A stretch of DNA of 64,000 nt from Quercus robur (lineage: Eukaryota; Streptophyta; Magnoliopsida; Fagales; Fagaceae). Under the pieces are notes generated by a model, which did not search any database, was not told the origin of the DNA, and saw nothing but the letters and a program-made list of their open reading frames with translations. Shown in pieces: positions 1 to 10,665 of the stretch (position 1 is its first letter; the number at the start of each line of letters is the position of its first letter). The position numbers and the translations under genes were made by a program. The DNA is taken from the NCBI RefSeq assembly GCF_932294415.1, contig NC_065535.1, positions 13,362,282 through 13,426,281 on the forward strand, given 5' to 3'.

Positions 1-47
1 TATACTATATGAACTTTGAGTTAGTATAAAAGGTTAATTATTCTCAC

Positions 48-1445
48 CGATGAATTAAGCAATCCCGGCTGCTTGATTAACCTATCATTGACTTCTAATA
101 GAGAGCCTTTCACACAACATCTGTCAAGCCACTACAACCTCTTAACTTTATATCAAAAGAATTTAGAAGCAAATACAAATAAAACACCCCCCAAAAGGGA
201 AAGGAGAGTTAAGGAAGAACTGAAGAAGATACCTACCTCACAATATAAGAAGCATCATCCGTGTTAACTTTACACAAAGCTGAGTTGGACTCAAAGTGCT
301 GTGCATTCTGCAAAAGAACATCTCCGATTTTAATCAAGTATAGGCTTGAAAGCGGACGTGAAAGTATGAAACAAATCATCAAGAAGGAAAATGAGTACTC
401 ATGAAAAAGTAATTTATACACATTTGAAGCTATATAATAGGCTATATATACTCCAAAGAGCGCAATAGTTTCAGCCTCTAAAAATACAATAGTAGAAGCA
501 TACTTTATATCACAAAACAACTTAATATGATGCACCAAGTCGTGCTGAAAACTGATTTATATAGACCTATACCCAAATGACTCTTTTCATCTTGAGATTA
601 GAATTGCACAGCAGTATTTTTCTAAAATCTGCAGCAGAGAATGTTACGTAATTTAAATAATATTTTAGAATTACCTTCCAAACATTAATTTGATTTCTGA
701 ATTCCATGCATTAAAAGATTAAAAAAATATAAATATAAATCTCTTCTCTTAATGTTAGAACTTAGAAACTTAAAACACTAACATGAATTCAAATGATAAT
801 AATAGCAAACTAATTTCTTCAAATAATGGATGCATTGCTTTAGTACCTTCTTGCGCTTTCCGGTGACCTTGATGCCGCTGCGATCAGACTTCCCAACGTT
901 GAAATCAACGGCCGTGATACCACTTGTATCTTTAAACGCCACATGCGTCCGAGCCAATCCAATCACACACAATCTATTATTTAAAATTAAAAAAAAAAAA
1001 AAAAAAAAATCAATTATCAAGATTATGAAATTTCTCCAATTTAACATACAATACCAAAAAAAAAAGCAAGATAGGTAATGTACCCATTGGCATGGCGATA
1101 AACGTACTGATCGTGTCCTGGCTTCGTGAAATCTAAAAATTTCAAAAAATCGAAATCAGTGAAACTTCGTGAAATCAGTTGAGTGGAACATTTAGTTAAG
1201 TAATCGATTTTGATTTCTCAGCAATAAGATCACAACAGAATAAAGTAATGTGTGTGTGTGTGTGGTTATGTCGTACCTGGAGCGAAATAGGAGACGAAAT
1301 TGGATTCAATGGCAGAGGGAGGAGTGAGAGGGAGATCGCGTACGTCAGGTACGAGAATCCTATGTAATGAGTCTTGTTCTTGTTCCTGTTCGTGTTCGTG
1401 TTCGTGTTCTAGATTTATTGTGTGGTCGACGCTGTGGTCCTTCAT
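48..1445 (-). CDS. ABITRAM/Simiate (FAM206A)-like protein, 5' part (five exons)
   Basis: Exons (minus): 1445-1277, 1132-1084, 973-847, 307-237, 120-48. All have GT-AG borders and the phases close (489 nt, 163 codons); the gene continues past the left edge. The start at 1445 opens with MKDHSVDHT, followed by a low-complexity His/Glu/Gln stretch encoded by a GAACAC-type hexamer repeat. The family signature follows: SNFVSYFAPDF, then QYVYRHANGLCVIGLA, ITAVDFNVGKSDR, KVTGKRKK, and after the third intron ALCKV and CCVKGSLLEVNDRL. This order matches the animal ABITRAM/Simiate family, small single-hybrid-motif (lipoyl/GcvH-like) proteins reported as actin-binding nuclear transcription modulators. 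The role in plants is not established. No TATA box is obvious upstream. Family assignment rests on motif order recalled from the family. Confidence 0.75.
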
Positions 1446-2234
1446 TGAAATCTAAACAAGATTTTGTTTGAATAGGATCGAGGCCGGTCCGTACAATTTC
1501 AACAAAGCTTGGCTCCTTTCAGTTTCAGTGCGTGAGCTTGAGCTTGAGCTTGAGTCAAAGGTCGCTATGGCGGCTGTAGGTTCGGTTCTGTGTTGTGTTG
1601 TGTTGTGTTCGGTTCGCCCGAGTAGTCGGGTTTTGGGCTAAGCTGGTTTTAGTAATTGGGCTTGAAATTAGCGACCCTTTTATGCGTTTCAAATGGCAGA
1701 ATAATGGGCCGGGCTCAGACTAAATATCGGCCCTGAATTCAACAATCAGGCCTGGCCGGCTATAAAGCCCGTTAAGAAGTGTATGCGAGAGAACGACTTG
1801 TATGTTTTCTTCTTCTTCTTCTTTTTTCCTAATTATCCACTGGTAGGGTAGCACAGTTTTATACAGAAATGACACGTAGCTTTATATTATTATTATTATT
1901 ATTATTGAATGACGATTTATAATTTTAGCGTAGCTATTTTGGAACGGACTCGGCTGGCACTGGACCTTTGTGATGGCGACCTAAAATGGGCATCTATCAT
2001 AGTGTACTGGACCTTTGTGATGGCGACATAAAATGGGCATCTATCATCATTATGAAAACGGATTTAATACGCTAGAAAACTGGACCAATATTTGCTCATT
2101 TTGAAATGACAGGTACTTTTTTGTTCTTATCATATGAAATTTGTGAATGTTTGCTTTTGCTATTATTTTATTTCCTTATTATGAAGGGATAAAGTTGGAA
2201 CTTGTTAATAGGCTTTTTTTTTTTTTTTTTTTTT
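1446..2234. other. Upstream region of the ABITRAM-like gene
   Basis: This is the likely 5' UTR and promoter side of the minus-strand gene ending at 1445. It holds simple repeats: GAGCTT units near 1525-1553, TGTTG units near 1590-1608, TTC units near 1807-1825 and ATT units near 1888-1905. No second gene is visible. The tandem duplication at 1959-2051 is listed separately. Confidence 0.6.
1959..2051. repeat. 47-bp tandem duplication
   Basis: Two nearly identical copies start at 1959 and 2006, each beginning ACTGGACCTTTGTGATGGCG and running through GGGCATCTATCAT. The few differences indicate a recent local duplication. No coding content is seen. Confidence 0.85.
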
Positions 2235-2388
2235 TAGTACTTTTGCTAAATATTGCAATAAACAGAGTTTATTGGTGTTATAGATACTGTTCAAAATTAT
2301 TTGGCAAAATGAGAAAAGAGACTGAATTTCAGCAACACCATTGCCAAAACCTTAAGAAAAAGTATGAGAGAGAAGAAAGATAAGTGAT

Positions 2389-2700
2389 GTGATGGGGAGG
2401 GAGAAAAAATTGAATTTCGGTAATGAGATTACCGAAATTCTTGTCCTGCCCATGGAGTGCAAGCTCCTGTCCGTGAAGTGCCCAAAATGCATGCTAGGGG
2501 GAGTGCCCGAAAGGGAAACCAATTGTGTCAACCAAGTTGTTGAAATTGTAGGGAATGGAGGAGAGAGAAAATATGAATTGTGGCAACCAAGTTGCCGAAA
2601 ATGGGAGGAAAAAAAAATTGTGGCAACCAAGTTGCCGAAATCTTGGGGAGGAATTTTTTTTTTTTTTTTAAAAAAAATTGTGGTTGATTTGTGGCAATGC
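2389..2700. repeat. Left-arm array of short hairpin motifs
   Basis: The array consists of short self-complementary units: TTTCGGTAATGAGATTACC near 2416, then GTGGCAACCAAGTTGCCGAAA-type units near 2580 and 2621. Purine-rich spacers (GGAGGAAAAAAAA) separate them. Related units recur at 3475-3700, 4089-4170 and, inverted, at 8780-9065. The solo LTR at 2705-3446 interrupts the array. Each unit could fold into a stem of 7-10 bp. Confidence 0.8.
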
Positions 2701-2704
2701 CAAT

Positions 2705-3446
2705 TGTAGGGGCTGTTTTGGGGCTCAGGCCTAACAGACAAGCGATTCTGGCCCAAAAGTCCCTCAACAATGAATTTGTAGAGAGTAGATTACAGAACTA
2801 GGTCTTGACAGAGTGAACATAGTTATGAACAAGCCATGCAACCATTTGGACGTGGGGATATTCCTCTAAGCTTCCTGGGATAACAGTCAGTGGGGCTGTA
2901 TCTTATGCCTTGTTCCTCCAATTCCTTTTCTCTTTCTCTCTGCTTTTTTCTTCCTCTTTTCCGCCATCCCCCGGTCATGGGGATTTTCTTCTCTTATATA
3001 GCATCCTTCCTACGATAATGACCCTACACTTGTTAATCATCTAGGCCTCTACTTGAGTGCCTGTCCCATAGGACATCTTCCTTCTTTTCTGTGAGTTGCA
3101 CTGGCCAAGATAATTCTATTCTCCTGTCCTTTCCACATTAATGCGGCTGGAAAAGTAGCTTCCTTGCATTTAATGCGGCAGTTGTGGTTGCCCCCCCCTC
3201 CCCCCCCCCCCCCGGAACGTTCTGCTTTTTTTCTTGATCTTGGATGACCTTTCTCCATGTAAAGGGTGTGAATCGGACTCCCATTTGGTGCGTCCGAGGA
3301 GGTACTCCTCCTCGGACGCCACTAAGCAAGCCCGGCCCAACGTGATTGGGCTGGGGGGTCCTCTGCCCGTGTCTTTGCTTCTTATTGTGGTTGGGCCTAG
3401 TACAAGTACTATGGCCCAACGTTGACTGGCAAATTTTACCCCCACA
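2705..3446 (-). mobile_element. Solo LTR of a Gypsy element (same family as the LTR at 57705-58469)
   Basis: It begins TGTAGGGGC and ends ACCCCCACA, so the ends are short inverted repeats with TG/CA termini. It is collinear with 57705-58469: both have CAATGAATTTGTAGAGA near the start, a CATGGGGAT block, TTATATAG, ACACTT(G/A)TTAATCATCT, TTGAGTGCC(T/C)GTCCCAT, AATGCGGC(T/C), GCATTTAATGCGG and a GAGGAGGTA(C/T)TCCTCCTCGGA hairpin. A minus-sense TATA box near 2993-3001 gives the transcriptional direction. Both neighbours belong to the hairpin array, so it inserted there. The 5-bp flanks (CCAAT and GCACT) match at only three positions, so the target duplication is decayed or the ends are slightly off. 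Confidence 0.8.
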
Positions 3447-3616
3447 GCACTGATGAAATAGAAGAAAAAAAAATTGTGGCAATTGATTTGTGGAATGGCA
3501 TTACCGAAATAGAAGGAAAAAAAAATGGTGGCAATTAATTTGTGGCAATGGCATTGCCAAAATAGAGGGGGAAAAAATTGTGGCAATGGCATTGCCAAAA
3601 AAGAAGGAAAAAAAAA

Positions 3617-4556
3617 TTGTGGGAATGGATTTGTGGCAATGGCATTACCGAAATAGAAGGGGAAAAAAACTGTTGCAATTGATTTGCCGAAAATTGGAGG
3701 AGAGAGAGAGTTGTCTGAATAAAAAATATATATAGTACACATATTCTTATTCTCCAGTAGTTTTTTTTTTTTTTTTTTACTAAAGCAGTTTGGTTTGTGT
3801 GTATGTCATGTTCTTTCATTTCGTATTGTAAAAGTACCCTATGAAACAAATAATGATAGATTCAAGCACATTGAGTACATTGATTCTTATTCTAAAAAAA
3901 AGTACATAGATTTTTATTCAGATTCCTGTCCATGCATGAAAGAAAGTTATGGAAGAAAAAAATGATTGATGTACATATGATAAACAAATAAAAAACAAAG
4001 AAACTGAGATTTTTGCAGAGATTCTTTGTAGTGAATATATATTTATAGTTAAGTAATTTGTTTGTATCAGAGTCTCTCATCTTGTTATGTGGCAATTGAT
4101 TTGTGACAATGGCATTGCCAAAATAGAAGGGAAAAAAAAAATTTGTTGCAATTGATTTGCCGAAAATTGGAGAGAGAGAGAGTTGTTTGAATAAAAAAAA
4201 ATATTTTGAATTCTTATTCTAAAAAGTACACATATTCTTATTCTTTAGTAGTTTTTTTGACCAAAGTAGTTTGGTTTGTGTGTATGTCATGTTCTTTCAT
4301 TTCGTATTGTAAAAGTACCCTATGAAACAAATAATGATAGATTCAAGTACATTGAGTACATTGATTCTTATTCTAAAAATAAAAAAAGTACATAGATTCT
4401 TATTCAGATTCATGTCCACACAGGAAAGAAAGTTATGGAAGAAAAAAATGATTGTTGTGCAAACAAAAATGAAAACAAAGAAACTGAGATTTTTGCAGAG
4501 ATTCTTTACAGTGAATATATGTATATAGTTAAGTAACTTGTTTGATTCAGAGTGTC
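3617..4556. repeat. About 470-bp tandem duplication in the left arm
   Basis: Copy 1 is 3617-4088 and copy 2 is 4089-4556. Each starts with a GTGGCAAT-type hairpin unit, continues with GTTGCAATTGATTTGCCGAA, a GAGAGA run and a TTCTTATTCT block, then GTATGTCATGTTCTTTCATT, GTACCCTATGAAACAAAT and AGATTCTTT(G/A), ending in ATCTTG. Copies differ by scattered substitutions and small indels. Open frames inside are short and are shared only because of the duplication. Confidence 0.85.
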
Positions 4557-5556
4557 CCATCTTGATCTGTGTTGTGTTGTATTTGGTCAATTTGTGTATC
4601 TAGTTATACATTTTAAAATCTAAGAATTTAACTTATATGAAACTTGCAACCTATTTAAATAGCACTAATGTTACTGAAGTTTCCACGGTTCTTATTTTCT
4701 ACTCTTTTTCCCCTAAAAGTTCCATCAACATTTTTCTCCACTCTTATTCCCCTCAGAATTCTACCAACCATTTTCAATTCATGCGTGTCATATATTCTAC
4801 AAACAACTATGAGGAACAACACTTGCAAATATCTATTCGTTATTTATCTCTTACAAGGTGAGTTACATCTCTTAAGTAGTTACTTTTTTTTTTTTATATA
4901 TAATATTCATGTTGATATGTTTTAGGGGCATAACTAAGCATGAAAATCTTGTTTTTGTTAAATTATTTGTTCACGCAAATCTTGTTTTTGTATTATATGT
5001 TTTGCAACATGAACTGATTTGTATGATATGTTCTTGCCTAAAATTTCATATAGCAAAAATATGTTTCAAAATTGACATATATTTCCTTAAAGAAATACTT
5101 AGTTTGTTAGCGTATAATATACACGTATGCTATAAGAAAACCAAAAAAAAAAAAAAAGGTTAGTATATATATGCTCATAAACCTTAATATCTAAGTTTTA
5201 GGTATAATAATAATAAAGAAAATTGTACGATATTAGAAATATTTATTTATTATCGTATGGATGCATGAGAACATTTGCTTCCATCAATAACTTCACTTGA
5301 CTAAGGCCCTCTACTATTGCTGGAAGGACTTGTTATGCAATGAGATCATTCCTTTGTTGGTTTGCAATAGCCAAATTTAACATATTATTGATTTCAGTTT
5401 GCTGCCACAAAAAAAGAAAAAAAAAACATTTATTAGTGCAGTATTATTGAAAAAACTAAAATAATAATTTATTATCAATATTAGTGTAGTATTTTTTTTG
5501 TGTAAATAATTTGTTATCAATATTAGTGCAGTATTATTGAAAAAACTAAAATAATA
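4557..5556. other. AT-rich interior of the PMD element
   Basis: No gene is recognised. There are several poly(A/T) runs and a short duplication of a segment around GTGCAGTATTATTGAAAAAAC, at about 5434 and again at 5525. This block lies downstream of the minus-strand PMD pseudogene and may include its 3' end. Confidence 0.5.
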
Positions 5557-6870
5557 ACTTGGTACATATGGGCAGCTGCCTTTGGTGTCGTGAATAGGTG
5601 ACCATGTTGATGGTACCATGTTGTGTAATCCACACCTAAATGGAAATTGTCATCCCCAACTACATGTTCAACTCGCTTGTTCCAAAGCCGGTAGTATTGT
5701 ACATACTGCCTACGCCAATTAACACTGGATTTTCCTGTCAACTTTACACAATGCACATATTTATTGAAATTGTCAATAGACCACTTTGGACATCTTTGCA
5801 ACAACCCAAATTGTCACATGACTCTTTCTAGATGGTAATACTTCACAATTTGGAAGCATAGCAATGGCGCGGTTGTAGTCCATATATGTTTTTCTGCAAG
5901 ACATCATGGATGCAAATAATTATTATACAGTGTCCAAACAACCTGCAATTCCAATTACAATAACTATGTTATAATCAACCAAGACAATAATATAACTAGT
6001 AAATTAACCATTGATGCATTATGATATATTACCTGTTCATTATTATGTGTGTCGTGATTAGAACGGTACGCACGTAGAACATGCATTGGTGTGTGAGTAA
6101 ACGTTCTCTTGGTATTCCACCTATACACAATTAATGATTGCCACTGATTTTAGGGTTTGGAAGTATCAAGGATAAATGCTATGATATACAATATTGTATA
6201 GAAATAGAAAGTAAATATTATACCTGCAACTGTATGGGTCGTCACTATTTAAATTTGTTGGATTTATTGGAATTGGGGGTCAGATATGGAAGATGCTCCC
6301 ACGCCTATAATTGTAATATGAAAACAGAACCTGCAACCTCCATGCTTTTTTTAATTGCAGCAGTACACAGCTCTTTATAAAAGAAAGCAAGTGTGGCACT
6401 ACCCCAGTTACACCAAAGTCCACTAATAGCTGGAGAAAGCAGCAACGCAACCTACTTTGGCTCTTATTTCCAAATAGTAAAGCCAAAACCTGGAACACGT
6501 ATGCCCTAGCATACTATTGGGTTGTTACAGCATTGGCACCCTCTAGTAGGTTTGAGAATGTATTCCTTACCCATGTTATTTTAAGGCCACCATATGCCAA
6601 TGTTGTTGCAGGTGGTGTCACCCCAAGTGAATTCTCACAAACTGTTCCCCAATCCAAATTAGTGAGCCCGCACACTGCATTGCCACCAATAGGCAATCCT
6701 ATAATGATTGCTATATCCTGTAGAGTGATCAACATTTTACAAGTAGGTAGGTGAAATGTATGGATTTCAGATCGCCACCGCTCCACCAAAGAAGTGATAA
6801 GAGCCCGGTCAATATCTATATGTGGTAAGCGGGTAACATAGTATAGTCTACATTGATGCAAATATAGGGT
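5557..6870 (-). pseudogene. Decayed plant mobile domain (PMD, MAIN-like) gene
   Basis: Reading the minus strand, the family blocks occur in the expected order. 6861-6514 has LVERWRSEIHTFHLPTCKM then ITLQDIAIIIGLPIGG, the hallmark PMD start. About 6500-6400 gives AYVFQVLALLFGNKSQ and LLVDFGVTG. About 6400-6290 gives NWGSATLAFFYKELC and GSVFILQL. About 6120-6060 gives RWNTKRTFTHTP. About 5870-5790 gives IWTTTAPLLCF and a FGLLQRCPKWS block, and 5720-5570 gives YYRLWNKRVEH and TTWYHQHGHLF. It is broken: the frame changes near 6400, and a conserved Trp codon in the LQLWAWE-type block is TAG (6305-6307). Introns near 6215-6128 and 6020-5950 are plausible. PMD proteins such as Arabidopsis MAIN/MAIL1 act in the nucleus in transposon silencing and genome stability; transposon-borne relatives are common. 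Confidence 0.8.
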
Positions 6871-8719
6871 GATACGCTCGCCTAACTACGCGAGGGGGGA
6901 GGGGGGGGGGTGCAAAAGATTAGGGTCGCACTCGTAAGGTGAAAACCTGAATTTTTTTTTTTTTTAAAATGTACAATGTTATATTGTTAATGTTGAAATT
7001 ATTTTCATGTAAATTGAATAATTGTAGATATTATTAGGACATTAATAAATTTTGATCTCACAACGTACATTACCTTCCATTGCATCATTAGAGATATGAT
7101 ATTGTTGTTGGGTTAGTAGAGAATGATCGAATGGCCCAAGCTCCATTTCAAATATATCCTACATTAAATGTTACAATGAGTTAAACCATGCAACATCCAT
7201 CTGAAGGTATATTTTTTACAAACCATCTATATAAAAAATTACAAATTATGAAAATAATTTTCAATTAAATTAGGGGGCCGAGAAGCTTACTAAAATTGCG
7301 ATATGAAGTGAAGGAATGTAGGAATTATAGACTGATACTTGAAAAAAAAAAATAAAAAAATAAAAAACACACACACACACAATCAGATAATCATAAATAT
7401 CTTCTAAAAAAATATAATCCTAAATAAAAACAAAAGAACAATAATAAAAAATAATAAAATTAATATATAGTGACTACTACAATTTTTTATGCTAAATATT
7501 AAATATAACTTACAATGCTTGTAGTTCATAATAAAATTGAAAGAAACTCAAATAAAGGATTTATGAAGCAAAATTTTTAATAATAATAATAATAATAGTT
7601 TTAGCAAAAATAATCATACACAAAATAATTAGTATTAACTATAATACAACCATATATAATATTTACAATATATTAGCGTATAATATTTATAAAGCATATA
7701 ATTAATTTTCATTTCCCAACCTATAACCACCTTAAAAAGTAAAGATTCAAGAAACTTAATAAATTTTTATACCAACTAAACTTTAAAGAAAAAGAAACAC
7801 AAATGTATGATTTATTGTACTAAATAAAAAAATAATAATAATAATACACATACATATCTTTCATATAAACCAACAAACATATTATGCAATATATTTTTTC
7901 CAAGTAATAGATGTAATAATTGATAATAACAAAGTAAAATTGATTATAAAAAGATCACAATGATACAATTTGTTACAATTTTTGTGGTCATATACTAATA
8001 ATAACAATAAATAATATTAAATAATTTCAAAATTAACAAAACACATACATAAATTTAATTAGAGAGTTGAGATGCTTACTACAATTGTGATACCAACTGA
8101 AAGAGTGAGAATTATAGAGTGATACTTGCAAAAAAAAAAAAAAAAACACAATCAGATAATAATAAATAAACACAAAATAACAACAATACTGAAAATGCTT
8201 GTAGTCCTAACCATAAAAAATTCATTAATCTAAAATTTGAATAATAACAACAACATCAACAATAATCATTATCATAGGCATACAAACAATATTAACTACA
8301 ACAATACATAATATTTACAATGTATTAGCTTCTAATATTTACAAAGCATATATTTATACCATAATAATAAATTTGTTAATTTCTAGAGCTGTAAGTTAAT
8401 AAGCAAAGCAAAAAAACTTACATTAACCCAAAACTTACAATTCTTAGTTGTGCACACTGAAGCAAAGCAGAAGAGTAATTGAACAATCGGAGGATGTAAC
8501 TTTGTGAGGTAGTTGTGCACACTGAAGCAAAGCAGAAGAGTAAATGAACAATCGGAGGATGTAACTTTGTGAGGAGATGCAATTCTTTAGTGAGGGTACT
8601 TGCCTTTTATTACGAAGAGGAGAAATAAAAAGACAAAAAGAATCTCTGACATAGATTTTAGGCGTGATATCAGTAGGTTAAGTTTTATTGGGAATGATCA
8701 ATGAATATATTCCAAGTAG
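6871..8719. other. AT-rich interior with internal direct duplications
   Basis: No gene is seen. A diverged direct duplication pairs about 7278-7720 with about 8068-8365. Both contain a GCTTACTA-AATTG block, AGAATTATAGA-TGATACTTG, a CACAATCAGATAAT block and a TATTTACAA(T)-TATTAGC block. A 65-bp tandem pair at 8446-8575 is listed separately. A G-run lies at 6892-6910. Confidence 0.6.
8446..8575. repeat. 65-bp tandem duplication
   Basis: Copies start at 8446 and 8511, each beginning AGTTGTGCACACTGAAGCAA and ending GTAACTTTGTGAGG. They differ at very few positions, so the duplication is young compared with the surrounding element. Confidence 0.9.
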
Positions 8720-9165
8720 AGAATAAGAATCAAAGGAAGAGGTGAGTTGATTGGCTGATTGACTCCTCCAATTTTTGGTGCCACAAATTTATTTTTCCTC
8801 CTATTTCAACAATTCCATTGCCACAAATCAATTGTCATAATTTTTCCCCCTCTATTTAGACAATGCCATTGCCACAATTGGTTTCCCTTTGGGCACTCCA
8901 CCTAGCACTAGCACTTCGGGCACTTTACACTCACTTGGGCAACAGCTTTGAGCAACAGGAATTTCGGTAATGAGATTACCAAAATTCAAAATTTTCTCTC
9001 TCTTACTTTTTCCTCTTCTCTCTCATACTTTTCTTAGAATTTCGGCAACACTATTGCCGAAATTTACTATCTTTTCTCATTTTATTAAATAACTTTGAAC
9101 AACACCCATAACGCAAATAAACTCGAGATTCTACAATATTCAGCCAAAAGACTCTTTAATATGAT
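8720..9165. repeat. Right terminal inverted repeat of the PMD element
   Basis: This is the inverted counterpart of 2235-2560 plus 3475-3760. It carries the same hairpins (AATTTCGGTAATGAGATTACC near 8960 and TTTCGGCAACACTATTGCCG near 9040), the AGTGCCC-type spacer copies and the AGAGAGAAGA tract. Order and orientation mirror the left arm. Confidence 0.8.
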
Positions 9166-9613
9166 GTTTGGTTTATATTGCGAGAAAGTACGTAAAGAAA
9201 GCTGCTCATTCCAAATTTCAGTCTCTATGCTATTTAAGCCTTAATTAGGGTGCATTTGGATTAGGTTTTTTATTTTCTTTTTTAAATGAAAATTATTACC
9301 ATTTAGCCTTAGAAGGATAGGACACATGCCTGATAGTACGGTTGGTCAAAACGACCTAACATCAACCAAATTATAATAATTGAAAACCAAACACATGTTT
9401 ATTAATAATTTTAATTCTAACATCGTCGACTTTGACGGTGGCATAAACAACACAAACTTGCATGCAAAGACACTTGCACATTGTCCACATTTATTACTTT
9501 GATCCCTGAAGAAGAAAAAAAAAAATACTATCCAGTTGTACTAGAAGAGACACAATAATTTTTAGCTGGGACCGCCTAGCTCACTCACGTTAATTAAATC
9601 TACTCGGCTAAAA
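9166..9613. other. Intergenic region downstream of the peroxidase gene
   Basis: AT-rich sequence that probably includes the 3' UTR of the minus-strand peroxidase. No gene, RNA or repeat family is recognised. Confidence 0.5.
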
Positions 9614-10061
9614 TCATCTAACTTTTCTGCAATCCAGCCTAATCTCTTGCCCACCAGGGATGCTACTCATCTTGATCATGGACTTCACAAAAGCATTATC
9701 AAACTCTTCTTGGGAGCTAGCAAACTTAGAAACCAATGCTTTAGTTTTTGGGGTACTGAGTAGAGCTTCATCTGAAGAAAATATACTCTTCCCTTTGAGA
9801 AGTAACTTGTAGTATGCATTGTCAAATGCTGTGGTGGTTGAATCCATTGTGATGCCAGCACTTCTCACCTTGTTGTGCTCCGGGCAAATGCTTCTTAAGG
9901 TGGCTGCGAAGGTTGACTTCAGTGACGGGTCGATGTCAACGGAGCCATTGAAATTGTGAATTCTGTTCTGGAATGATGAGCAATGAGCAAACCCAAGTGT
10001 GTGTCCCCCTACAAATTTGCATCAACAAGATAGTCATTTATATATAAATCAATTTTCATGC

Positions 10062-10092
<31 letters not shown>

Positions 10093-10629
10093 GCACAAGA
10101 TCATAAATATATAGAAATATATATACCTGAGAGAGCCACAAGATCGTTCAAGTTCAGGCCTCTTTGGGAGAAGCTTTGCTGTAATTGAGTGATGTTGAAA
10201 ACTGGAGCTGGTAATTGGCTAGTGTCGGCTGCTTTTGAGATTCTTCCATCTTTTCTCCCTTTTGGTACTTGCCAAGTGGGACCTCCAGACTAATACATCA
10301 AACCAGACCAAAAAAGTACTACCATCAGCTTAGATATCGAAGGGTTGTTATTATTAGTTTATTACTATTATTATTGATTTATTGTGGACACAAATTTTAG
10401 TACGATACCAGATTAGATGAGATGGCAATTCATAGTACGATACCAGTCACATGTATTTTAATAAAACGTCTAATCATTAAGTCGTTTTAACAAATCACAT
10501 AACTATTAAATAAGTTGTATGATAAAAACTATATCTCAATTGTCGTTAGAGTTGTTAAGTAGTGTTTCATTCAAACTTGTATATTATTATTATGATTAGA
10601 TTCTCCAAAAAAAAAACATAAAATATATA

Positions 10630-10665
<36 letters not shown>

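Larger units (their letters stand above)
2235..9165. mobile_element. Large-TIR DNA transposon carrying a decayed PMD gene (MULE-like, non-autonomous)
   Basis: The reverse complement of about 8720-9165 aligns with 2235 onward in the same order: ATATTG then GAGTTTATT, AAATGAGAAAAGA, a TTTCGG hairpin, a GTATGAGAGAGAAGA tract, the TTTCGGTAATGAGATTACC hairpin, AGTGCCC repeats, GGGAAACCAATTGTGGCAA, and a final TCTTATTCTC block near 3745. The arms are thus long terminal inverted repeats (about 450 bp on the right; longer on the left because of a solo LTR and local duplications). The interior holds a broken plant mobile domain gene (5557-6870, minus) and AT-rich filler, with no transposase seen. PMD genes are known to be carried by plant transposons, Mutator-like ones included. 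Exact ends and the target duplication could not be fixed because a poly-T run abuts the left end. Confidence 0.65.

Noticed and set aside
2700-3451. Clean 5-bp target duplication of the solo LTR
   Set aside because: The flanks CCAAT and GCACT match at only three positions.
2389-3720. Regularly spaced palindromic repeats resembling a CRISPR array
   Set aside because: The units vary, spacers are purine-rich low complexity rather than unique, and the sequence is a eukaryotic transposon arm.
2352-3849. Open frames of 80-190 aa in the hairpin arm and solo LTR
   Set aside because: They are repeat translations (FGNAIATN-type runs) and C/G homopolymers, with no domain and no splice partners.
3892-4590. 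Two similar 67 and 97 aa minus-strand frames
   Set aside because: Their similarity comes from the tandem DNA duplication; composition is AT-driven (FFFHNFLS) and no family is recognised.
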